Source of the DNA: Gammaproteobacteria bacterium
GTDB taxonomy: Bacteria > Pseudomonadota > Gammaproteobacteria > GCA-001735895
DNA: 6,014 bases
Direction of reading: 5' to 3'
Assembly (NCBI GenBank): GCA_003645435.1
Contig: QNFD01000179.1
Location: forward strand, 1-6,014
This document shows positions 1-5,738 of this stretch, in pieces (position 1 is the first letter of the stretch; each line of letters begins with the position of its first letter). The translations under genes were made by a program, and so were the position numbers. The notes beneath the pieces are model-generated. The model was not told the DNA's origin. It saw only the letters and a program-made list of their open reading frames with translations, and ran no database searches.

Positions 1-246
<246 letters not shown>

Positions 247-266
247 GGCTACGAGTCAGGTACATT

Positions 267-272
267 TATAAT
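267..272 (+). promoter_or_regulatory. Possible sigma-70 -10 box ahead of mreC
   Basis: A perfect TATAAT lies at 267-272 in the mreB-mreC gap, which would place transcription start near 279-280. No good -35 hexamer is found 16-18 bases upstream (the region at the mreB stop codon reads TAAGGC), and there is no extended -10 TG. A separate mreCD promoter is plausible by comparison with other mre clusters, but this call rests on one hexamer. Confidence 0.3.
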
Positions 273-314
273 CGTATTTTTGCGGAGTGGCGTATTGGTC
301 CTGATAGCGCAATA

Positions 315-347
315 ATGGTTCGGCCTGACACGAATTATCCTTTATGA
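315..347 (+). other. Short ORF of 10 codons whose stop overlaps the mreC start
   Basis: An ATG at 315-317 opens a 10-codon frame ending at TGA 345-347, which overlaps the mreC start ATG 344-346 as ATGA. Its own start overlaps the TAA at 313-315 of an even shorter frame from TTG 295, and that TTG has a GGAG (284-287) seven bases upstream. mreC itself has no Shine-Dalgarno sequence in the 17 bases before its ATG. The arrangement is compatible with delivery of ribosomes by termination-reinitiation. A 33-base ORF can also arise by chance, so this is listed as a possible regulatory leader and not as a protein gene. Confidence 0.2.
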
Positions 348-1180
348 ATCAACTGCAGTTCCAATTACGCGGTGCAACCATACAGGCGGTGTTGCTGGTA
401 ATCGTTTGTATCGTGCTGATGTTTGTCGATCAGCGATTCAATCACCTCGAAGTCGTTCGATCGAACATCTCACTGGTATTGTCTCCTTTACGTTATCTGG
501 TTAGCCTGCCGGCACAAACAGGCAATTGGGTGGGTGAGTGGTTTAGCTCTTACCATGATTTGTTGAGCGAAAATAAAGGGCTAAAAGCCGATAGCAGAAT
601 AATCAATGCCAGGCTGCAAAAAATGCAGGTTTTACAGGCGGAAAACACGCGCTTGCGAAACCTGTTGGGGTCCGCCGCAAGGGTCTCCGATGAAGTTATT
701 GTTGCCGAGTTACTCTCGGTTGATCAGAACCCCTACCGACAGTTAATTGAAATCAATAAGGGCAGCCTGGATGGTGTCGAGACAGGGCAGGCGGTTATCG
801 ATGCCTATGGCATCATGGGACAGGCAATTCACGTCAATCAAAATACCGCTACGATAATATTAATATCTGACCCCGAACATGCTATTCCGGTACAGTTTAT
901 TCGTAACGGCACACGCTCAATTGCATTCGGCAACGGTAGTACAGACCAGCTGGAACTACGTTATCTACCGGCCACCGCGGACATCAAGGTAGGTGATGAA
1001 CTAGTTACCTCGGGACTTGGGGGACGATTTCCCGCTGACTATCCGGTTGCCACGGTTATCTCGATCACAGAAGACCTGGTTAATGGTTTTGTATCGGTGT
1101 TGGTAGAACCACAGGCACGACTCGATAGTAGCCGCGAAGTACTGGTAATCAAACCACGATATAGCACCCTGCCGAGATGA
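344..1180 (+). CDS. mreC: Cell shape-determining protein MreC
   Basis: MreC is a bitopic inner-membrane protein of the elongasome. Its periplasmic part self-associates and contacts PBP2/RodA, and its N-terminus faces MreB and MreD. The 278-residue product has the expected plan: a short cytoplasmic N-terminus, one membrane segment at about 12-28 (VLLVIVCIVLMFV), a linker, and a coiled coil at about 73-108 (ENKGL, RLQKMQVLQAENTRLRNLL). Two beta subdomains follow, at about 115-270. Family signatures are visible: INKGSLDGVETGQAV at 137-151, YGIMGQ at 155-160 and TSGLGGRFP at 222-230. Near the N-terminus, RGAT stands where many homologues have RGPS. A stop at 326-328 lies in frame upstream, so ATG 344 is the only reasonable start. 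No Shine-Dalgarno precedes it, which fits coupling to the short ORF overlapping its start. mreD follows after 52 bases. Confidence 0.96.
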   Translation: MNQLQFQLRGATIQAVLLVIVCIVLMFVDQRFNHLEVVRSNISLVLSPLRYLVSLPAQTGNWVGEWFSSYHDLLSENKGLKADSRIINARLQKMQVLQAENTRLRNLLGSAARVSDEVIVAELLSVDQNPYRQLIEINKGSLDGVETGQAVIDAYGIMGQAIHVNQNTATIILISDPEHAIPVQFIRNGTRSIAFGNGSTDQLELRYLPATADIKVGDELVTSGLGGRFPADYPVATVISITEDLVNGFVSVLVEPQARLDSSREVLVIKPRYSTLPR

Positions 1181-1239
1181 CCAGTATTCATCCAGAGACG
1201 GGCCACCAATTTGCGTACCGGATAAATCGTCCATGTTGA
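1177..1239 (+). other. Bridging 20-codon ORF linking the mreC stop to the mreD start
   Basis: ATG 1177-1179 overlaps the mreC stop TGA 1178-1180 (ATGA) and opens a 20-codon frame, beginning MTSIHPE and ending NRPC. It ends at TGA 1237-1239, two codons' width from the mreD ATG at 1233. It thus spans exactly the 52-base mreC-mreD gap, with both junctions in the stop/start arrangement used for translational coupling. The mreD start has no clear Shine-Dalgarno. The peptide resembles nothing I know. It may act only as a ribosome relay, be a small protein, or be chance. Confidence 0.25.
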
Positions 1240-1712
1240 AGCTGCGCTATTGGGTAATTTATCTGAGTCTCGTCGTAGGCATAATTTTAATGATCCTGCC
1301 CTTACCCGAGTGGGTACATATCTACCGTCCTCACTGGGTAGCATTGGTCCTGATTTACTGGAGCATGGCAATGCCAAACAGGGTTGGCCTGTGGACAGCC
1401 TTTTTTGCTGGTATCCTGGTCGATGTATCGCAGGGCACTCTATTCGGGCAGCACGCCATGGGATTAGTTATTGTGGTTTTTATTAATCAGAATTTTTACC
1501 AGCGAATCCGGGTTCTATCACTGGTGCAACAGGCCCTGTATGTATTTCTGCTGTTATTGATTAACCAGGTTATAACGGTCTGGATTGAAGGCTATCTGGG
1601 ACGACCAACGCCGTTTGGCGCTTTTTTGGGAGCACCGGCGATCGGCATGCTGATTTGGCCATGGGTGTTTATTACGTTGCGCGATATACGGCGCAAAGCG
1701 CATTTGAATTAG
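1233..1712 (+). CDS. mreD: Rod shape-determining membrane protein MreD
   Basis: MreD is a polytopic inner-membrane protein that completes the MreBCD scaffold for side-wall peptidoglycan synthesis. The 159-residue product has the usual family length and is strongly hydrophobic. About five to six membrane segments can be drawn: near residues 7-24, 32-48, 52-70, 74-88, 98-117 and 130-148. Typical MreD features include LPLPEWVHIYRPHWVALVLIY at 22-42 and the conserved GLWTAFFAGILVDVSQGTLF at 52-71, followed by GQHA. A basic tail (RDIRRKAH) should be cytoplasmic. The frame is open upstream of ATG 1233 but offers no other ATG, GTG or TTG back to the mreC stop, so this start is taken despite the weak ribosome-binding site. 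It follows mreC directly, and rnd follows on the same strand. Confidence 0.94.
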   Translation: MLKLRYWVIYLSLVVGIILMILPLPEWVHIYRPHWVALVLIYWSMAMPNRVGLWTAFFAGILVDVSQGTLFGQHAMGLVIVVFINQNFYQRIRVLSLVQQALYVFLLLLINQVITVWIEGYLGRPTPFGAFLGAPAIGMLIWPWVFITLRDIRRKAHLN

Positions 1713-1799
1713 GGTGGTTCGAATCAGTTATTGTCGCAGAACCTTGTTGCTATTAAGCAGTCAGGGCACTACTGCATCGAAAAAGCAGGCGGGTTAAGC

Positions 1800-2954
1800 G
1801 TGGATTATCAGTATATTGAGACCAGTCAACAGTTGGCTGAAGTTTGCGAAAGCATGAAAAATGCCGGTTACTGCACGATCGATACCGAATTTGTTCGAGA
1901 AAAAACCTATTACCCGGTGCTTTCACTGATTCAAATTGCCAGCGAAGCGCAGATGGCCTGTATCGATCCATTGGTGATTGAGGATTTTGAGCCCCTCATA
2001 GCGTTACTGCAACAACCGGATCTGATTAAAGTTTTTCATGCTCCAGACCAGGACCTGGAAATCCTGTATCAGCGCTTTTCCTGCATGCCAATGCCAATAT
2101 TCGATACCCAGTTAGCCGCGGCTGTACTCGGTTACGACCATCAAATTGGCTATGCCGATCTGGTCAGGCAGATCACCGGGGTACAGCTTGAGAAAAAGCA
2201 TACCCGTGCCAACTGGAATCGGCGCCCCCTGTCGACGGATGAAATTGACTATGCAATGGACGACGTGCGTTATCTAATACCAGTTTATCAGGCGTTAAAA
2301 AAGGAACTCGATAGCAAAAAGCGGGCCGCCTGGATCGAAAACGACCTGCTCGCGATGACCGCGGTTTCAACCTACCTGGTGGAAATGTCGGGTTTATGGA
2401 AGCGGCTAAAAGGAGTGCAGAAACTGAAGGGTGTCGAATTGCAGATTGCGAGTAATTTATGCCAGTGGCGTGAACAGATGGCGCAGCAAAAAAATCTGCC
2501 GCGGCGCTGGGTAGTAAAAGACGATGTATTGATTGATGTAGCACGACTGAAGCCGTCATTACTGGCCGATATGGACTCCCTTCGTGATCGACATGAAAAA
2601 TTTTTCGCTAGACATGCGGAAACTTTTTTGCAGCTCGCACGCGATGCGCAAAACACTCCCGAGTCGGAATGGCCCAGACACGACGCCAGGAATACAATAA
2701 CAATGAATCAACAGGCCCTCGGCGATTGTTTGATGGCGCTTTGCCGGGTAATTGCCGAACAAAATAAAATTGCCCTCGCCACTCTCGCCACGCGTAAAGA
2801 TATTGATAGCCTGATTACCAATAGAAAAAATAGTCGGCTCTCACAGGGCTGGCGTTTTAGCATGGCCGGCGAGCACTTACTGGATTTTATTCATGGCCAG
2901 TCGGTACTCGGTGTAGAGGACGGTCGAATCGAGATCAGGCCAGGCGTGCAATAA
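1800..2954 (+). CDS. rnd: Ribonuclease D
   Basis: RNase D is a cytoplasmic 3'-5' exoribonuclease that trims tRNA precursors and other small RNAs. From GTG 1800 the protein has 384 residues, close to the 375 of E. coli. The DEDDy metal-binding residues fall at D28 and E30 (IDTEF), D85 (HAPDQDLE), and Y151 and D155 (YAMDDVRYL), the same numbers as in the E. coli enzyme; D102 lies in FDTQLAA. An HRDC domain follows at about 188-267 (GLWKRLKGVQKLKG to the RLKPS region), then a second helical HRDC-like segment to about 355. The frame also allows a TTG start at 1731, preceded by AGGGTGG at 1711-1717. However, the extra 23 residues match nothing in the family, and GGCGGG at 1788-1793 is suitably spaced for GTG 1800. 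It lies 87 bases after mreD and may be co-transcribed with it. A hairpin with a T-run follows at once. Confidence 0.95.
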   Translation: MDYQYIETSQQLAEVCESMKNAGYCTIDTEFVREKTYYPVLSLIQIASEAQMACIDPLVIEDFEPLIALLQQPDLIKVFHAPDQDLEILYQRFSCMPMPIFDTQLAAAVLGYDHQIGYADLVRQITGVQLEKKHTRANWNRRPLSTDEIDYAMDDVRYLIPVYQALKKELDSKKRAAWIENDLLAMTAVSTYLVEMSGLWKRLKGVQKLKGVELQIASNLCQWREQMAQQKNLPRRWVVKDDVLIDVARLKPSLLADMDSLRDRHEKFFARHAETFLQLARDAQNTPESEWPRHDARNTITMNQQALGDCLMALCRVIAEQNKIALATLATRKDIDSLITNRKNSRLSQGWRFSMAGEHLLDFIHGQSVLGVEDGRIEIRPGVQ

Positions 2955-2976
2955 ACCACAATTTTTCGTGGTTTTT
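2953..2976 (+). terminator. Rho-independent terminator after rnd
   Basis: AAACCAC (2953-2959) pairs with GTGGTTT (2968-2974) across an 8-base loop. The downstream arm runs into a short T stretch (2972-2976), with more T-rich sequence after it. It begins inside the rnd stop codon, a typical place for an intrinsic terminator. The stem has only 4 G-C pairs and the T-run is short, so termination may be partial. If it works, it ends the mreCD-rnd unit and the next gene needs its own promoter. Confidence 0.55.
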
Positions 2977-3048
2977 CCATTTGTATTTCGTAGTATTCTT
3001 AGTGAACCTTTGATTCCACAATCCACTTACCAGGTTATTTTAGCGACG

Positions 3049-3285
3049 ATGAATCCAGAAAAAATCCAGCAATTAATTCAACAGGGCATGCCCGCGGCTA
3101 CCGTCGAAGTAAGCGGCGGCGAGGGCAAATATGTTGCCCAGGTGATCAGTGATGAATTTGCCGAACTGAGTCTAATCAAAAGACATAAGCTGGTCTATGC
3201 CTGTGTCGGCAACGAAATTGCCTCCGGCGAATTACACGCGCTCACCATTGTCGCGAAAACCCCGGCGGAAATGCCAGCCGCATAG
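3049..3285 (+). CDS. ibaG: BolA family protein, IbaG-like
   Basis: This 78-residue protein has the compact BolA fold and matches IbaG (YrbA) better than the longer BolA. It shares the pattern VEVSGGEGKYVAQVIS (residues 19-34), then a helix with KRHKLVY (44-50), then ELHALTIVAKTPAE (61-74). TPAE is also present near the C-terminus of E. coli IbaG. H63 matches the conserved histidine that BolA proteins use to help hold a [2Fe-2S] cluster shared with monothiol glutaredoxins. The likely role is therefore iron-sulfur or iron handling. The same frame is open back to GTG 2968 and TTG 3010, but those starts lie in or just after the terminator hairpin and add residues unlike the family, so ATG 3049 is chosen. 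In E. coli ibaG sits beside murA; here the neighbours are rnd and a Rieske protein. The family call is firm; the ibaG symbol is less so. Confidence 0.88.
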   Translation: MNPEKIQQLIQQGMPAATVEVSGGEGKYVAQVISDEFAELSLIKRHKLVYACVGNEIASGELHALTIVAKTPAEMPAA

Positions 3286-3347
3286 CTGACGAATCTGGAA
3301 CGCTTGATTTTAGCTTCGCGATTCTTAATTCAGGCCTTTAACCTGTA

Positions 3348-3692
3348 ATGAGCAGTGAGCTGATCTTTATCTGCGATCATGAATCGCTGCCTGATCCAGG
3401 GTCCTATGGTTTCAGTGTCGAACAAAACGGAGAAGCTGTCGAAGGCTTTGTGGTTAAGAGCGACTACGCTTACTTTGCTTATCGGAATTCATGTCCGCAC
3501 ACAGGGTCGCCGCTGGACTGGGTAGAGCATCAATTTCTCGATGCCGACGGGGCCTTAATACAGTGTGCCGTACACGATGCGCGCTTCATCATTGACAGCG
3601 GTGAATGCATATCGGGACCCTGCCATGGCGAAAGCCTGCAAAGCTTGCCGATAGTTGTCCAGGATGACGGTATATATCTGCAGGTCAGCTAG
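3348..3692 (+). CDS. Small Rieske [2Fe-2S] protein
   Basis: This is a 114-residue stand-alone Rieske-type ferredoxin, cytoplasmic as judged by the lack of a signal peptide or membrane segment. The cluster ligands are visible as C49-P-H51-T-G and C73-A-V-H76. They are followed by C87 and C92 in GECISGPCHGESL, which includes the GPC-x-G-x-x-L element usual in this fold. The two ligand motifs are 21 residues apart, longer than in typical dioxygenase ferredoxins, and the intervening LDWVEHQFLDADGALIQ looks like a loop shared with a subgroup of proteobacterial small Rieske proteins. The residue after H76 is D, where G is common. Its electron-transfer partner is unknown: no oxygenase or reductase gene is in view. 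It lies 62 bases after the BolA-like gene and converges on rimO with 13 bases between stops. ATG 3348 has no strong Shine-Dalgarno (AGG at 3332-3334 only). Confidence 0.88.
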   Translation: MSSELIFICDHESLPDPGSYGFSVEQNGEAVEGFVVKSDYAYFAYRNSCPHTGSPLDWVEHQFLDADGALIQCAVHDARFIIDSGECISGPCHGESLQSLPIVVQDDGIYLQVS

Positions 3693-3705
3693 CCGCCGAG
3701 TGGAA

Positions 3706-5025
3706 TTAATATAGCAGGTGGCCGTGACAGTCGTATTCGTCGCTGGCGGTTATGCGCACCTGGCAAAACTCTCCAATCTTCAGTTCCTGTTCAGAATCGA
3801 TATAAACCAGTCCGTCAATTTCGGGGGCGTCGGCATAAGAACGGCCAACAAAACCATCTTCGGTTTTCGCCTCTATCAGTACCTTCAAATCCTGGCCTAA
3901 CCGCTGGCGTAGTTTGGCCGTGCTGATAGCCTGCTGTTTTAGCATAAACTGGTCGAATCTTTGCTGTTTTATCGCATCCGGGACCTGGTCGGGCAAGTCG
4001 TTGGCAGCGGCGCCCTCAACTGGGGAATAAATGAAACATCCGACTCGATCAAGCTGTGCGGCGTCGAGAAAGTCGAGTAGTTGCTGGAAATCATCGTCGG
4101 TTTCGCCGGGGAAACCGACGATAAATGTACTGCGTATTACCAGTTGCGGGCAGAGCTCGCGCCAGCTATGAATCCTTTCCAGCACACGCTCGCGATTGCC
4201 CGGTCTTTTCATCGCCTTTAATATTTTTGGACTGGCGTGCTGAAACGGAATATCAAGGTATGGCAATATCAGGCCCGCGGCCATCAGCGGAATCACCTCG
4301 TCGACGTGCGGATAGGGATATACATAGTGCAAGCGTACCCAGATACCGAATTGCCCGAGTGCCCGGGCAAGATCAACAAAGCGGGTTTTCAATACCTGGC
4401 CCTGCCAGAATCGGGTCGCGTATTTGAGGTCAACGCCATAGGCGCTGGTATCCTGTGAAATTACCAGTATCTCTTTCACACCCGATGCTGCCAGGTATTC
4501 AGCTTCCTGCATTACCTCGTCGATTGGGCGGCTTACGAGGTCGCCTCGAAAGGATGGAATAATGCAAAAACTGCAGCGATGATTACAGCCCTCGGAAATT
4601 TTCAGATAGGCGTAATGCTGTGGTGTCAATTTAATACCCTGTTTCGGAACCAGGTCAAAAAAGGGATCATGCGGCGCCGGTAAGTGTTTATGCACAGCCT
4701 GCATCACCTCGGTTTTTGCATGTGGGCCGGTTACCGCGAGTAATTCAGGGAATTTTTGCTTAATCAGGTCTGATCTCGCACCGAGGCAGCCGGTCACTAT
4801 TACCTTGCCATTTTCGTGCAGGGCCTCGTCGATAGTATCGAGTGACTCCTCGATCGCCGAGTCGATAAACCCGCAGGTATTAATAATGACTAAATCGGCT
4901 TCATCGTAATTCGGAACTATCGCGTAACCCTCGGCGCGAAGCTGTGTGATTACCTGCTCGGAATCCACCGTTGCCTTCGGGCAACCGAGACTAACGAACC
5001 CGATCTTGTGAGCAGCATTTGGCAT
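3706..5025 (-). CDS. rimO: Ribosomal protein S12 methylthiotransferase RimO
   Basis: RimO is a radical-SAM enzyme that adds a methylthio group to a conserved aspartate (Asp89 in E. coli numbering) of ribosomal protein S12. The 439 residues match the family length. The N-terminal MTTase domain carries the three cysteines of the auxiliary [4Fe-4S] cluster: C15 in SLGCPK, C51 in NTCGFID and C80 in VTGCLGAR. The radical-SAM motif is C147-x3-C151-x2-C154 ([13 protein letters not shown]). RimO-typical blocks follow: [42 protein letters not shown] and YADAPEIDG. The C-terminal TRAM domain is at about 372-438. The ADAPEIDG block and close likeness to E. coli RimO separate it from MiaB. Its ATG overlaps the last base of the ubiC stop (TAATG), with GGAAG (complement of 5036-5040) ten bases upstream, so translation is probably coupled to ubiC. 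It ends 13 bases from the convergent Rieske gene, with no obvious terminator between them. Confidence 0.98.
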   Translation of the reverse strand: MPNAAHKIGFVSLGCPKATVDSEQVITQLRAEGYAIVPNYDEADLVIINTCGFIDSAIEESLDTIDEALHENGKVIVTGCLGARSDLIKQKFPELLAVTGPHAKTEVMQAVHKHLPAPHDPFFDLVPKQGIKLTPQHYAYLKISEGCNHRCSFCIIPSFRGDLVSRPIDEVMQEAEYLAASGVKEILVISQDTSAYGVDLKYATRFWQGQVLKTRFVDLARALGQFGIWVRLHYVYPYPHVDEVIPLMAAGLILPYLDIPFQHASPKILKAMKRPGNRERVLERIHSWRELCPQLVIRSTFIVGFPGETDDDFQQLLDFLDAAQLDRVGCFIYSPVEGAAANDLPDQVPDAIKQQRFDQFMLKQQAISTAKLRQRLGQDLKVLIEAKTEDGFVGRSYADAPEIDGLVYIDSEQELKIGEFCQVRITASDEYDCHGHLLY

Positions 5026-5594
5026 TAGTGCGGGGCTTCCGCGTTTTTCTCAAACAATGCAGGCAGGAAATACTCACTCACCAGCAACGGTTTTTCATCG
5101 ATCGTGAATAACGAGCGCCTGCCCCAGATTTGCGCGCAATCCTGAGTGTTGCCCGCGGTAGCGATGTCGAACAGGGCATCTTTTTTGGCTATGCTTGCGA
5201 GTTGCTGCTGGTTTCGTTGTAAATTCGGATTGGCAAACAAATAGGCGCCGAGCGGACGATCACCCAGAAATAGCAGCCGTCGATGCCTGCCCTTCAGGGT
5301 CTTTAGCGGGATGATCGAGCGTGCGTAAACACAAACCATGTCACCGCATAGTAACTGAACCTGTCTTAACAGGGCTGTTTGCCGGTAAGGAATACTCAAA
5401 ATCCTGGCCTCATCGATTTCCGGCGTTACCCACTGTTGGCTGAGTACCCGCACGGAGAATTGACCAGGACAATACGCCATTAAACGCCTCGTTAAAGAAC
5501 CCTGGTCGACAAGCCAGGAAACTACTGCCGGGTCGAGTTTTTTGGAAAAAATATCCTTAGGCCTGAACCAGGAGGAAGTGCCGGGGTGTTTCAA
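5025..5594 (-). CDS. ubiC: Chorismate--pyruvate lyase UbiC
   Basis: UbiC splits chorismate into 4-hydroxybenzoate and pyruvate, the entry step to ubiquinone, in the cytoplasm. The 189-residue product shows the family blocks: [12 protein letters not shown] at 27-38, [10 protein letters not shown] at 75-84 with R77 matching the substrate-binding arginine, ARSIIP at 91-96, [11 protein letters not shown] at 110-120, and WGRRSLF then [13 protein letters not shown] at 168-180 with E174 as the likely active-site acid. It is longer than the 165-residue E. coli enzyme. The stretch between GAYLF and WGRRS is about 18 residues longer, which may be a lineage loop. The only start that fits is TTG (5594-5592), since an in-frame stop lies at 5627-5625 and no ATG or GTG lies between. 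No Shine-Dalgarno is evident. It is the first gene of a ubiC-rimO pair, and ubiA, a common neighbour elsewhere, is not in view. Confidence 0.94.
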   Translation of the reverse strand: MKHPGTSSWFRPKDIFSKKLDPAVVSWLVDQGSLTRRLMAYCPGQFSVRVLSQQWVTPEIDEARILSIPYRQTALLRQVQLLCGDMVCVYARSIIPLKTLKGRHRRLLFLGDRPLGAYLFANPNLQRNQQQLASIAKKDALFDIATAGNTQDCAQIWGRRSLFTIDEKPLLVSEYFLPALFEKNAEAPH

Positions 5595-5623
5595 GTTGTT
5601 ACATCGGGAAAATAAGTGAGCGC

Positions 5624-5652
5624 ATTATCCTCGAAATCAATGCGCAGCGCAA
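5624..5652 (-). promoter_or_regulatory. Possible promoter for ubiC-rimO
   Basis: On the minus strand a GATAAT (complement of 5624-5629, five of six matches to the -10 consensus) lies 17 bases after TTGCGC (complement of 5647-5652), a weak -35. Transcription would begin near 5617, giving a leader of about 23 bases before the TTG start of ubiC. That leader would contain the ATG-TAA pair at 5604-5599. Position and spacing are right but the -35 is poor. Confidence 0.35.
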
Positions 5653-5681
5653 AATACGAAATTTTGACTATATTTGTAAGG

Positions 5682-5710
5682 TGGATGAAACTGATAAGAC
5701 ATGATTTAAT
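5682..5710 (+). promoter_or_regulatory. Possible extended -10 promoter for the exported-protein gene
   Basis: TGATTTAAT at 5702-5710 reads as an extended -10 (TG, one base, then TTTAAT with five of six consensus matches). The hexamer 17 bases upstream (TGGATG, 5682-5687) is a poor -35, as is common for extended -10 promoters. Transcription would start near 5717, about 22 bases before ATG 5739, and AAGTGGA (5726-5732) would serve as the ribosome-binding site. This layout also argues against the in-frame ATGs at 5685 and 5709 as starts. Confidence 0.35.
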
Positions 5711-5738
5711 GGCGCAATATGAAGCAAGTGGAATACTC

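Noticed and set aside
1001..1377. Minus-strand frames over mreC and mreD.
   Set aside because: They run antisense to two well-recognised genes, have odd composition and show no family features.
1714..1726. GGTTCGAATC in the mreD-rnd gap resembles the T-loop of a tRNA.
   Set aside because: The five-base arms around TTCGAAT do not pair properly, and no acceptor, D or anticodon arms can be built around it; it is a chance match.
3034..3040. TTGATT (3010-3015) with TTATTT (3035-3040) as a promoter for the BolA-like gene.
   Set aside because: The spacer is 19 bases and the -10 is poor, so the pairing is too weak to annotate, although a promoter is expected after the terminator.
2968..3048. Longer 105-codon reading of the BolA-like gene from GTG 2968.
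   Set aside because: The start lies inside the rnd terminator hairpin, and the extra 27 residues are unlike the N-terminus of IbaG-type proteins.
3286..3333. Imperfect inverted repeat between the BolA-like and Rieske genes (CTGA and GAATC facing GATTC and TCAG).
   Set aside because: The loop is over 20 bases, the stem is interrupted and there is no T-run, so neither a terminator nor an operator can be supported.
4125..4458. Plus-strand frames of 73-100 codons within rimO.
   Set aside because: They lie antisense to the strongly conserved radical-SAM core of RimO and show no domain or plausible ribosome site.
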